Of a DNA stretch of 64,000 nt, positions 26,372 to 39,292 are shown piece after piece. The DNA is taken from the NCBI GenBank assembly GCA_920105625.2, contig OV050032.1, positions 22,487,981-22,551,980 of the forward strand, given 5' to 3'. A model generated the notes under the pieces. That model did no database searches. It worked only from the letters and a program-made list of their open reading frames with translations, and was not told the DNA's origin. Origin of the DNA: Clusia tigrina. Its lineage: Eukaryota > Arthropoda > Insecta > Diptera > Clusiidae. The number at the start of each line of letters is the position of its first letter. Positions within the stretch are counted from its first letter, which is position 1. A program made the translations under genes and the position numbers.

Positions 26372-26561
26372 CAGAGAACACAGAGAAAATAAACTCTTTT
26401 CGCTGCCAGCGTACGTAGCGGACACACCACGATTTTGAGGGGATTCACCACGATTCTGAGTGGATTCAACACGATTTTCAGTGGATTCATGTACAACGTC
26501 CGTCTGCTTTATTTCGCTGCTTTGCCGTGCGACGCTTAAGTTTCTTTACTATTTATACTCT
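26372..26561 (+). mobile_element. hAT-like MITE, family A copy 1
   Basis: It starts CAGAGAACACAGAG at 26372 and is similar along its length to the reverse complement of 54776-54945. Shared blocks include CGCTGCCAGC, GTAGCGGACACA, several GGATTCA(C/A)CACGATT units, TGTCCGTCTGCTTTATTTCGCTGC (as CGTCCGTC here) and GACGCTTAAGTTTCTT. The right terminus is eroded (ACTCTGATTGCAG against ACTCTGCATTCTCTG). Flanks CACTGCAG and GATTGCAG agree at six of eight bases, consistent with an aged 8-bp target duplication. There is no coding capacity. Confidence 0.7.
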
Positions 26562-26562
26562 G

Positions 26563-28322
26563 ATTGCAGTTCAATTCTTTTTTGTTGCTCTCCCCACAGT
26601 TACTAAAGTCATCTGCTTTATACAATATTTGGTTGAGTGACCGAGCAGCATTCCTTAATACAATTCAACCGAATATTTCGACAATGACGACTACTTCTGC
26701 CCGTTTTCTGTAGCATGCAGAATATGTCTCTCCTTTAGCCTCCAAAGGATATAAATAAAGAGACAATTGACAAATAGCATTTGAGTAGAACTGAGAGAAT
26801 ATCACTTAAGCCGATCCTCTGTAGAAGAGATTTCGATATTTTGATATAACAAATTTTGACAAGCAATGGTTTTGTTGAGCCAATCGAAGGAAGGAAGTTC
26901 AAAGCAGACAATGTGGTACGATCGCTTGACTATTATTTGGATACAGAGTTCTTGATTTAATGTTTTTGTACTCATTTCCTGGTGTGTTTCCATTGGGACG
27001 ACTACAAATGTGTGTAGCGCACTGGTTTCCCTGCCTCATATGGACTGGAATTATAATTTATCATTTGTCAAGTCTTAATAAATAAATCAGATATGAGTTG
27101 AATGGGGCTATAGTAATTAATTTAATTCTGCCAAAAGGCCACAAAAACAGGAAATTAAATAAATTCAAAATTTCATACATAACTCATTTTTGTACACAAC
27201 TCAATTTGTAGAGTTTGATTTTGTATAATACTCGTATATGTATCGAAAAGCAAATAAGGCAAATTGGCGAAATTTGGCAATCTTCAAAATATTTATCAAA
27301 GCTAAAAGCAGAAAATTAAAATCAAAAAAATTCATTTTCCAGACTTTATTAAAAGGTTGAGAAGCGCGAAAGCGCTCCTCGTATCCATGTAAGCGATACC
27401 TCTTGAACTTTCTATATTGTTTCTTATACAAATATGTCGGAAGTTTTTTGTTCTCTTGCTATTTTTATTACAGACTGCTGAGAATCTTGGTGTGCGAGGT
27501 TTCTAAATAAAGAGGGTCGGCAATATTTTAATTGTTGATTTATTTTTTTTAAATCATCAAATATATTTCCAAACAAAATTTACAATTTTGCTGAATTTAT
27601 ATTTTTCAACATTTTACAATTGCCAAATTTCTGCGGAATTGATGCCTTTCTATTACAAATCACATACTACTTTATATTTAATCTACATACTAATTATTTA
27701 ATGATAATATTCATGAATATGTGAACTTAATGGAATTTATGATATTTTTGAAATTTCTTATAACGGTATTTATTGGCAATAATACAAAATTTAAAAAATC
27801 TTAGTGATTTCTTAAGTTTTATAATATCTAAACCGTAAATTGTGTTTAGTGGGTACAGAGAAAGCTTATTTTATTGAAAATAAAACAAAATTATTGAAGT
27901 CCTATTTCAGCTCGTTGGCTTAAGAACCCCAGTGTGTTTTCTTCAATTAGAGTTTCAAAATTTTTGAAAGTGTTATAATCCATTATATATAATTATTTTT
28001 TATTCAAATTCTTAATTAGTGAGTATTCATAATAATAATATTACATTCAAAGTATTTTATCAACCTCATATGAGTCTAGTAAAGCTTTGATTTTTGATCT
28101 TGGGATGTGGATTCAATTTCTCGAAATTTTCTATTTTTCTTTTTTTTTGTTTTGTTAATCAATCAAGGTTTTTATAAACCATATAATGTAGATCAAAGAA
28201 AACCATATATTTTTTGTATCATAGAAAAACCAACACAAAATTCCGCACAAAATTATATTCAATTATTAGTCTTCTGTTAGCAGCCCAGCAATTTTGCTGA
28301 TAGATTTTTGTTTAATTTCATA
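26563..28322. other. Gene-free, very AT-rich stretch
   Basis: No exon or repeat that I can support. Between about 27500 and 28260 the sequence is extremely AT-rich with stop codons in every frame. Confidence 0.5.
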
Positions 28323-28330
28323 TTACTACC

Positions 28331-28530
28331 ACAGAACACCGAGAAGCGACACTTAAACGTTAAATTTTCTTACGTTTACAAAAAATGCTTTGTTTATCAT
28401 TAGTTGGCATCCTGTAGAGGCTTGTTTATCATTGGTTATGAAGAAAATTAGCCACACTACTACAGTTTTGCGCATGCGTAACTGTTCGCAAAACGAGAGA
28501 CGTTTAAGTGTCGCGTCTCTGTGGTCTCTG
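28331..28530. mobile_element. hAT-like MITE, family B
   Basis: A 200-bp element flanked by perfect 8-bp direct repeats TTACTACC (28323-28330 and 28531-28538). Its ends are inverted. The left end reads ACAGAACACCGAGAAGCGACACTTAAACGT, and the right end in reverse complement reads CAGAGACCACAGAGACGCGACACTTAAACGT. An 8-bp duplication and CAGRG-type termini are hallmarks of hAT transposons. The interior has no open frame, so it depends on a transposase elsewhere. Its outermost bases resemble those of the family A MITEs at 26372 and 54776. Confidence 0.82.
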
Positions 28531-28538
28531 TTACTACC

Positions 28539-30866
28539 ATTTCGTTAACAGTGCTATGTTAAATTTAACATTTAGACGACAGTTCCAATAACACGGCCAT
28601 AACAATGTTTTTTGTACAGACGTGAGGGAAACTCTTATAAAACATTATCCTCAGCAGTTCTATATGTTTGTTAGTCTGGATTTTTTGCCGATACATACAT
28701 ATAACGAAAAGAGCACATGCACGGACGCACAAATTCATATAACTTTGTTATTTTAGCCGTCACTATTTGAAAACGCAATAAAAAGTGAGTAAGATTTTGG
28801 AACGTGTGTGTGTAAAAGAAATTGTTACAACTAAATCCATACAATAAAAGAAGAGAAAAAATGAAATCTGCCGCCCCAAGTAATCCACAAAAAGATACAA
28901 AACAGTTTAAGACACTTACAAAAATAACGAACGATTAAACTTGCTCATAGAGTTACTCGTACAAGCATAGCGATGGTGGCATTTGGCATTGTTGATGGTA
29001 ATCCCCGCCTGTGGCTTTATTTATCATTGTCCCGAGACAATTTGATGGCTGCATTTCATGGCTCTCAGACGAAACAGCAGCACTCTGGGTGATCTATGCA
29101 GCTCAGTTTTTGTGTGGCCAATTTTTATTGAATTTGGCAATTTCTGTTTCGCAATTTTTGCCATTACCCCGCACTTTTGTGAGCATAGCATTTGGCCGTA
29201 CGTCCTCGATGGGCGTAATTTGCTATTGTTGCACATTTTGATGATGCTCAAATTGATTTCCATTTTCTCCCTCATTTATTCTCCTGGCTGGACGGCTTAA
29301 AAACAGGAATATTCTCGCACATCAACACGTTGCGTATGTGGTATACTCGTACTTGTATAGAAAATGTTTTGTTGCACTTTTTATTTGCTGCAGTTGCCCC
29401 ACCGGCACTCAAGAAAAAAATAAGTGCGAGTAAGTTGCTGAAAATTCAAAACAGATAATCAGCGGAAGGAACACTGCGAAATATCCAGCACAATGTGCTA
29501 AATTTCCGCACATTTAGCCCCATACCTCATTCTCATTCTCAGCTCATGATCATCCTCATCCCAATTTCATCCTCAACTCAACTCAACTGGCTCATGATTT
29601 CCGAGATTGCGCCGCTACGAAGTGGCAATAATGGCACTTTTCTCGCACATTTTCAATAATAAAAGTCGCGTGGATATCCCCGCACGTACGCGCCGTGCTT
29701 AACGTAACCGCAGATACGAAATCTCTACAGCAGCGCTGCGAATGGGCTCCTCACGCCGGCATGCCTCCCCAATTGAATTTTATTACAAGTCGCTCATGCA
29801 TCTGCAGTAGTCGGCGTCGGCCGGCAAAGATCAAAGCGAACGGTTCCCTCATCAAGCGCACAGATGCCAGAGCCAAATCGGCGAAATCTTTTGAAATGCG
29901 CACTTTTTGACACCCAATTTGTTTAGAAGTGCGCATAAATAAGTCTATAAATTCACAACTTCATAGCTTGCAATAATTTGTGGCACGAACAGATTCGGGC
30001 AGTTTTTTTCTGCACTTTGTACGTGAACTGAATGTTTTGTTGTTGTCGCTTCGTTGGCGTTATCATTTTCTGCACCCTACGCTGACATGCTGCAAGGGGT
30101 TAGCCAATGGAATTTTAAACGCCCCAAAGGAGGCATGCCAGTTACACTCGTAATAAAGTGGAGGCACGTCAGTGGGCATTTTTAAAGGTCTAACTTTGTG
30201 TGGTTTCAGATGAGAGAAGTATCTGCGTGCTCTCAATTCTATGGGTGTATGATCAAAATCATAGGAAAATACAACTTTCTCAAAACCCGAGGATGATTAA
30301 AAGCTCGATTTTACTGTTGAGCTCTTTACGTAGCAAGTATTGGATCACAACTGGCCTGATTCCGCCTCAGCACCTTGGGTATAGAAAGTTAGTAAAATAA
30401 ATCATCTACCAATGTAACGTATTCTATTAAAAGTTGGATTTATCGTACAAGTACAGGCACTAGGAAACTCGAGTGGATTGCAATATGCACACCATGATTT
30501 ATTTTTTCTCGAGTTTTCATTTAGTAGGGTGTTGCGGCTATCTACGAGTAAAATGCTTTTTCTGCTTTTTAATTAATGTTTTTTTGATATCAATTTTTGT
30601 TGTTAAGCGTGCCACAGAATTTTCACCTTGAAAATGCCTTCATTATTGTACACACACTTTTACACCATAGGCATACAACCCACAAGCATACAAGTACACC
30701 CCAGCAGAAAAATTGATTACCCTAGAAGCGAGAAGGCAATACACCGCCACCTTCTTGATTGTAAACGGCTTGGATGTGCATCGAAAATCGGCACTTATCG
30801 ATCAGAGGAATTCAGTCGCTGAGGGGTTAGAAGCGTACACGCTTAGAAGAGGTGTTAGAAATTAAA
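28539..30866. other. Gene-free stretch
   Basis: No supportable exon. At 29695-29936 a GC-richer patch is open on both strands at once, which more likely reflects composition than coding. Confidence 0.45.
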
Positions 30867-30868
30867 TA

Positions 30869-31799
30869 TCGGGTTTTTCAATAAGAGCGCTACAAAAGTT
30901 TTTTTAAATAAAACAAACCCGGTTTTAGATATCAATGAAATTCTTTATTCCTGTGAAAGTACGTTCGATGCCATTATGTATGGAACTCGATTTCTTTTGC
31001 ATGGCCACCACGGGCACGCTTGCAGAAGTCCAGACGCTGAACCCAATTTTCAATGGTTTTCAAGCATAAATCGGCCGATACTGCTGCAATTTCACGTTCG
31101 ATATTCGTACGAAGTTCATCAATCGTCGCTGGCTTGTTGGCATAGACCATAGACTTGGCGTAGCCCCACAGGAAATAATCTAACGGCGTCAAATCGCACG
31201 ACCGAGGCGGCCAATCGACTGGGCCATTTCGTGAGATAACACGTTCACCAAACTTGGTTTGCAGTAAATTGATTGTGGCATTCGCTGTGTGGCTTGTGGC
31301 GCCGTCCTGCTGGAACCACGTGTCCTCCAAGTCCATATTATCCAATTGGGACCAAACATATTCGGTTATCATTGAACGGTAGCGATTCGCATTCACAGTA
31401 ATGTGCCGGTCTTGATCATCACGGAAGAAGTACGGCCCAATGACGCCGCCGGCCCATAATCCGCACCAAACCGTAATTTTTTCGGGATGCAATGATGACT
31501 CATGGAGTACGAATGGATTGCTGTCTAACCAATAACGCATATTTTGCTTATTGACGAAGCCATTCAGCCAGAAATGAGCCTCATCATAAATTGGACGTAG
31601 CGCTCTTAAAGTTGAGGCGACTGACTCCGAATTTCGGTAGTAAATTTTAATAATTTCGACTCGTTGTTGGCTCGTATATCTTTGCATGATGAAATGGCAA
31701 ACCTTACTGAAGAGAAATGTCAAAAGAGCGGGAAAAAATATGGCGTCGTTTGCTGTCACTATCGATTTACTTTTGTAGCGTTTCTTTTGCAAAACCCTT
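30869..31799 (-). mobile_element. Internally deleted rosa-type (DD41D) mariner
   Basis: Imperfect terminal inverted repeats of about 30 bases lie at 30869-30898 and 31770-31799. They share GGGTTTTxCAA at the outside and CGCTACAAAAG at the inside. TA target duplications lie at 30867-30868 and 31800-31801. The total of 931 bp is short of the roughly 1.3 kb usual for mariners. The transposase frame it carries has lost an internal segment. Rosa-like mariners were first described in tephritid flies, which supports a tephritid origin for this DNA (established knowledge). Confidence 0.88.
30974..31687 (-). pseudogene. Rosa-type mariner transposase, internally deleted
   Basis: The likely start is the ATG at 31687 (MQRYTSQQRVEI...), although the frame is open further upstream to 31792. 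It gives 237 residues where the family has about 345. After about 34 residues of the N-terminal helix-turn-helix region, the sequence jumps directly to DEAHFW, the motif around the first catalytic aspartate. Most of the DNA-binding part and the linker are therefore deleted, and the frame is kept. The catalytic aspartates are D35, D128 (QQDGATSHT) and D170 (LTPLDYFLWGY). There are 41 residues between the second and third, which is the DD41D signature of the rosa subfamily. It cannot bind its ends normally, so it is probably inactive. The frame is otherwise free of stops, which suggests recent origin. Confidence 0.88.
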
Positions 31800-31801
31800 T
31801 A

Positions 31802-34800
31802 TAATCGAATCGACATTCATTCAGTGTACGAGTAGATTATCGCTTGTCGATTCGCATCCGTAATAAGAATCATTATCTTTAACTAGGATTTTCGGTTGAC
31901 TCTGCACTCCTTTGTGACTTGTTCAGAAAGTAATCGAGTTTTGTAGTAAAATTTTTTGCTGGGACGGATTTCGGTGTGATTGTTAATGCCGCCACCCTCC
32001 TCCTCAGTGTAAATTAATCAAAGAAATGGCAATTTTTTGTTTTGAAGAAAAATTCGAAAGATTCATAAAAATTCCACATAAATTGTGTTCAATTGCCAAA
32101 AGAAAGCAACAAGAAGAAACAAAACAAAAACAAAAACGCGCTTAGAAGTCATTCATGAAAGTGGCAAAAGAGTGAAAAGGTGTTGCCTGCGCGGGAGGGG
32201 AATGCATACGAGTACAATATATATACGGCATGAGTACGTATTCGCCTGCATGAATACACGTACGCACACACACCCACACACACACACATAGTCATGCACA
32301 CACACGCTCGCTCGTAGAAATAAACACCTACGATTTTTGATGAATGAATGCTGGCGATTACTTGGGAATTTTATTGAATTATTCCGAGATATGTGGTGCA
32401 AAACCGGATGTTATCGTTGGCTGGTAGTAAGTGATGTCGTTGTAGCCGAGTGCAAGCGCAGTTCTTCGTGATTTTAGCCGTGAGATTGTTATTGTTCTAA
32501 ACGCTTGCGCCCTACATCTGTGGCCTATTCGATCAAAGATGCTTACTGGCATTTCTTTAATAGTCCTTGCCCTTTATGCAGGTGCAAAACGAAGCAGCTA
32601 ATCGTAATATTGTGTGTATCCAGTTTTTTAGGGAACACAGACACAGAAAGGCTAGACAGAAAGTTCCCACAGTCCTAAAAAATCTCTGATCTCCCTCTTA
32701 AGTTACGCAAGAGAAGTGGGCATATTAAGGTTAAGGCCAAATGGAAACATATCAGCATCACGCCGGCTGTAACGCTGCCACGCTGCCACACATGTACTTC
32801 ACAAACAGCAATTGCAACAATGCCTTTGCCGTGTTACTGAATTTCAGCCTCCTCTCAAGTGAGGCTGAAACATAAATATATTTTTACTTAAGGTTTAAAT
32901 AATTAACAAAATTTTGGATACTTAGCTCTATGAATTGTCTTTGGTGTCCACAGCTAATAAGATCATCTAGCGCGGTCAGCGGGCTTGGAGCATTTGTACT
33001 AGCGTTTGAAGGACCAAGTTTATTTTCGCTCATGCTTCCAGTAGAAGAGTTTTCAATTCTTTTGTTTGTCTATGGGCATTCTCTGTAATATTTTGGCTAA
33101 AAATTTGATTTAATTGAAACTTGTGCTAAACAAAAGATTCAAACACTTTTTCAGATGACTTACCAACTCGGACACGAGCTCATCCGATGAGTACTTTCGA
33201 AAATATGTAATTTAAGGTCCAGCCCGATAGGGGTTTACAACAGTCTGAAGAGCTTGTACACTGCCACATCGTCTGCATTTGTGTCAGTCGTGTTGTCTCT
33301 GTTCATGATGAAGCCATGTAAAACTATTTCCTTGAGGAACTGCAATCCTGAATATGATGAACGAATACTTCGCGGGATACATTTTTATCCGCTTCCAATA
33401 GCTATGACGAAATACGATTCGCACTCACATTCCAATGATGATTCAATTATATTCGCGATAATATTCATGATAGGTCTGAATATCTGACAGATCTTAGGAT
33501 TCGTGGTTATCTTTGGTTTTAGCAAATTACGGTCACACATTGTTCTTCAAATCAAATATTTACTGGCAGTATGAGTTGAAGACTGCACGGATAAGAGGCT
33601 TTAGGCCACGCAAAGAAAAGAAAGCAATTTGCCAATGGAGAAATCCCAGAAAAGTTGGAAAGTTGAAAGTCAATCCAAGCTTTGTTAACCAAATTCAAGG
33701 ATAATGGAATTTCCCAATTGTTGTCAAATCAAAACATGCGTTTCGCATTTCTTTTGTTACCACTTTTCTTCCTCTATATGCGAGTACATATGTGCGGCCA
33801 TGTATGCGTGGTTGCATATTTATCCTGTCTTCTCTTTGCCAGCCAAAATTTCCGAAGTCAGAATCAAGGAGCAAAGCGGAATTTGTTTACACAAAATGAC
33901 TTTACAAATGAGATTCGGATGGCAGCCAATGAGTCAATATTATTATTTGTAGCCTATGCAAACAATGCGGGCAGCACAAAGCGTCCTTCCTCTTCCAGTA
34001 TTATGTTCATTGTGTTGTTGTGTGCCCACCAAATTGCAATGTGTGTACACACATGAGAAGAATGTACCTGCAGCTCCGCTGATTGTGTGCCACTGTCAAT
34101 GCACTGAGGTGTGCATTCATATTTTAATTTTCGCCACCTCCGTACAGATAAGTGTCCTTTTTTGCTTCTGCTGCGGCAATTTCTGTGTGGAAAGCAAATA
34201 TTAATTTTCCACCGAAATGTAACAACGTGCCTGTTGCTACTGACGGCGATATTATGCCCGCTTAATGGATAGACAAGGTGTCGTTTTGTGTGTCTTGTTT
34301 AAAGAGATTAGGGTAGCCAGAGCTAACGAGTTTTCCCTCCTGCTGCTGTTTTCATTGCTGGTGACACTGAAGATGCGTCTGAAGATGAAGATGACTTGCA
34401 TGCGTAGGTGTCATAATGAAGACATGCATGAATGGTTCGTCTCCTAGGTAGACAGACGGTCCCACCTTCGTATGCTTGGCACATTGCTTGCATCATCATG
34501 CATACTGAAAGTTAAGTGCCGTGTAATGATAATCGATGGGATTAGGTCGTGTGTTTCCCAAATGCTTTACGATTACTTTCCAGCCATGGGAGTTGGAAGA
34601 GTCTCATTATACGGGTACATCCCTGGATATGTACTAAGTATACGCGTTAGAGGAAATTGTGCATAGCCGAACAGGTACTACATGCCAGCATTTTGGCCAG
34701 TTAAGCCGCCGTGCCATTTACGGATATGTACGATATTTGTGTATACAAACTTTTGCTGCGTTTTGTCGTTGAACCCATATGAGGAAAAGTAGGTATGAGA

Positions 34801-37800
34801 AAAGGTGGTAATTTATACCTAAACATAATTGTATGTACACAATCAGCTCCTAAGTCAATCTTCAGTGCAATTTATAGGACCACACTAACAGAATGCATAA
34901 GCAAAAATCGAATAGTTATTTGGGGAGCCACGTTGGAGCACTCTGTAGAGTTACCAAAAATCATTGGTTGGTCACACATTTTAGACTTAGGTGGAAGAGT
35001 ATTTTGTCATATGCCATATTCGAACACTTCATGACAGAACACATAATTTCTCTCAGACTGGACCACCTGTATTGTACCGATAAGGTCGGTTGCAATCATG
35101 GTCGAGTGTTATATGATACCGCGATTTTAGGCACACGCAGTCATGCTCACACGTAGTTATAAAAAATTGATTCGACAATTACACGATTGGCGTCAACTTG
35201 TCTAAGTAGGCGTTCGACGACTTCGTAGTCGATCGGTACAATTAAATGTAATTAGCATCTTTGTGCCGAGCGCAAATAGAATGAAAAGTGAATGTCAAAA
35301 TAAAACCGTAAAAATAACACTCAATAACTTGACGCGTTTCGAGATTTGTTCGGCCGTCGAAATGGTGCAGCAGCAAAACGTCGTCAAGCAGCATGACTCA
35401 GCAGAAGGCAAGGAGCAGACAACAGGCCGCTGGGGTCTCTCGTTCCAAATATAGCAAACGATAGCCGACTCAAGAGCAACCCCAAAGAGGAAACGGCATG
35501 AAATGAGCTGAATTTATGAATCCACTTGATGCCAGCAAGTGCATTTAAGCCTCAAATTACTCCAAATGAGCTCCTCTGCAGGCGGCGATTAAGCGTTCGG
35601 CGATCAATGAATGGATCTCCGTGAGTCCGAACTGCGCCAAGGCACGGTTTAGGGAATTTGTACGAGTGTTCGTATGTGCGTGTGTAGCGCGATGACATTT
35701 GCGTTGATTACTGCAATCAATTCATCAAGGCATTTGATCGTTGAAACGCTATCAATGTCAATGAATTGGCACAAATGTGGGTATAAATGATCATGATGCT
35801 GCACAAGAGTGCCCACACACAAACTCACATACACTCGTACACATATTTATGGAGAACCCCTTTCGTGAAGTGATCTTGCCGTAGGAAACGTGATTGGGCT
35901 TAAATCCTCCTTTTAAATAAGTTGCTGCACAAGCGATTCGACATGGGTAGGTGCAAGCCGCGGACTTTGCACGCGCGTCAACGAGCTAAGGAAACAAACA
36001 CTTGACACACCTTAGAGCTGCGTATTCGAGCGTCAAGTTGATTCCGCGCAGCCGATCAGCCAGCGATGACGCAGATTCTTACTGCCTACCTCTACCTACC
36101 TGCCTGACTGCCTGAATGCATGCATGATCATCACCACTCATCAGCATTTCAATGCTGAAAGCGAATAGGAAGTCCACGTATCCACACACAACATACGCGC
36201 TGGAATTTCGAGCATTTCTTTTCATATTTTCAACTGAAGTAGTTGCTTTCGAAAGGGTTCAATTGTGCCTTAAGCTGTGCTAAAGACGTAAGATTGCCTC
36301 AAAACTCCTAATGAGGCAAATGATAAGAGGAGTTGGTGATGCGTTCGCCGGTGGTAGATAAGTATGGTCAGACACCTACCCTGCAGTGAAACAAGAAACA
36401 GTTCCGTAACAGTAAAGCAGAACGGAGAATAGCCGGCCAGCGCATGACAAAGTACGAGTAGAAGCCTCCGAGTTAGTAAGCCAGAACTCACTTTCCTGTT
36501 GGTAAATTGTTCAACACATTAATATTGAATCCTAAGAAGACATCTCTGCTTAGGAAAGAAAAATGGAATGGAATTACACAATTTGAAACTAACTTGTTAG
36601 CTCAGAATCGAACTACATAGGTGCAACATAACCAGTGCAGATCTAGTCAACTGCAGTCCAAACGAAAAATATGGTATATAAAATGAGAATTGTTTTTTGT
36701 GTATTATAACTTTAGAAAGCTGAATTACTCAATACAAAAAATTTGGCCATATATTTACAATATGATGTTTTCTGTTAGGTGAAGTTATAGTATTTTGTTT
36801 TAAGAGTTATTTAGTTACATCAAATATCATAAACAATTCAATAACCAACATTTAGATATATCATTTGGAACAAGAAACCTGACGAATTTCACTACACTTA
36901 CAAAAAGAATCCTTTTCTGCTTTAGTATCCTTCCTAAGGTACTCTAATTAGATAAAGTAAATGAGACTTATGCACAACAAAGAAAACGCTGTTCAGCAGC
37001 ACACTTCACACTTCACACAAGTCACATTCATCTGGTACCCTACTAGATCCGTTTTCAGCAGCAGCAACGGATCCCGCCATTTTCGGCAACAGTTTAAAAA
37101 TTTTCTGCAGGGGGTCGACACACACATTCACATACACAAGAGGGAGGGTGAGTGCTGCTGAACGATGGAGCGTGTCGTCACTTATGGCACGTAGTACAAA
37201 CACACAAAAACTTTACTTGGCAACGTAATGAGCTTTGTGTGAGCTCTTTGGTGTAGATAATGTAGGCATGGTAAATTTTTCCCAATAAAAGTCAGCACAT
37301 TCCATGGTATGTGACCATAAAGACGCAGACGCGGGCGGGAACAGCCTAAAATGGTAAATCTATCTTGGGTGTTACAACCCGCATAGAAGCAAATTAATGG
37401 AATAACTTATTGCCCTATAACAAAATGGTCCAGTTTAGATACGTCCAGAGTCCATCCTAAACTTAACTCTTACTTGGGTACAATAAATGCCTAATGCAAA
37501 GCAACTTATTTTTCCGATGACGGTTAGAAATAAATATGCTGGACCCATGAAAGCTGCTTAAAAGCAGAACACGGCCATGACTGGTGTGACGAGCCGACCG
37601 CCGCAGAAGTTTCTCCTGATACGCGGATTTATCTCGTGCAATTATTTACAGCTGGGTACAGCGAAAAAGTAAGCAGTCCATGAAGACTAAGTATATGTTC
37701 ATTCGTAGAGCTCTCATTGTGTTTACCACCCTCAAAACTACTGGACCCGTAGTGAATTTAACCTACCAAATGATACCAAATAATGCCAGAGTGCGACAAA

Positions 37801-38500
37801 TTCCATCTGTGCTCTCAAAGAATCGCAATCACTTTGTAGTGCAGCTCTTTTTGAGTGAAGCATCTAAACCAAATGGTCGCATTTACGTTTTTCCAACCAA
37901 GTACGTAATTTTGAATTAAACTACATTATTTTAAAACTAAATAACATTTTTCAAACAGAAAAATTAACTCCGAGAACAGGAATTGACTGCACTAATCACA
38001 ACACCATCAATAGACTAGCTCATATCCTTTCACTCCCAGAGTTCAAAGAATATGAGCTTTACTTGCAGATGCATTTCTATCGCCATGGAACGTAGTAGTG
38101 ACTTGTGTCCTGTTTGCCGCTTGTAGCGCACAGGCAGTTTTATTATGTGTTTAAAAGAGGAAACAATTTTTAAATTTAATTTGATATACATATACTTATA
38201 TTTGAATTTATTTATTTTACTGATTTTTAGTTGATTTTTGCATTTGGTGATGTCACACGTCAAATGGATTTTCCTATGCATATAGAATTACTCATATGTA
38301 TCTCCTTAATACTTAATAAATTTTATTTATGTATTCGTATGTGTAATATTAAATTTTCACAAAGCATTTGCAAATGATGAACTAATAAATTAGATGCTCT
38401 TTTTATAATATCGGTTCTCAAAGGGAACAGGAAAAGTGACATAAATGTTGCAAAAAAATAAATATATATATATATATATATATATAAAAGAAATAATAAT
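31802..38500. other. Gene-free stretch
   Basis: No supportable exon. CA repeats lie at 32264-32290. Several plus-strand frames of 60-124 codons between 33254 and 35454 overlap in two registers and show no family I know. The 35263-35454 frame is glutamine- and lysine-rich near its end and could be a small 5' exon, but nothing confirms it. Confidence 0.4.
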
Positions 38501-39292
38501 TATAATTTCGTTTAACGAAAGTGAACGATGAGCCCCGGTGCCATGCTATCACAAAATTTCACCACTTTAGAAAAGCGACACACGCATACCAGCAGCTGAA
38601 GGTGGCCTCTGAGTATTGGGGAGTTTATTGCTGAGTTTAAAATTTCATTGTTAATGATAAATGCAAAAAAAGAATTGACAGATTGATTCAGTTACAGTTT
38701 AGACGATATGAGTTTGGGAACCCCGCTAACCACCTGGCCACCCCTGTATCCAGCGCATATACGCACACTTTCTTAAATTGGTGATTGCATGGCATCCGGG
38801 CTTAACTTCAGGTCTTTTACATATACAATAATTGTCTATAATTTGGAATATTTTGTATATATATGTATATATAGATATATATATATATATATATAATAGG
38901 TTTAATAATTATATATGTAATATGACAAAAACATAAGTAAAACATAACTACCGCCACAAAATATACTTTATAATTTCTATAACTTACATTTATTTTGTTT
39001 TTTGTCTGTGTGATTTGGTTTTGTTAGCAAATTTAAATATATACCTGTAAACAAAGCCAATTTAGCCAAATTTGTTTTTGTATTATCGCCTCTAAGGACG
39101 TTTCTTTCTAATTGTATATATCCACAATTTGGATTCCATAACAAGTTGTTCCATTTATTATTGTTTTCTTACTCTTAGCTGTATCACCTGAACATACAAT
39201 TTTGTTTATAGCTTTTTTTCTTTAGTTTGGTTGTTTTAATATGTTTTCGTTATATCTAGAAATGTTTTCTTGACTGGGTTTTCAATTAAGAA

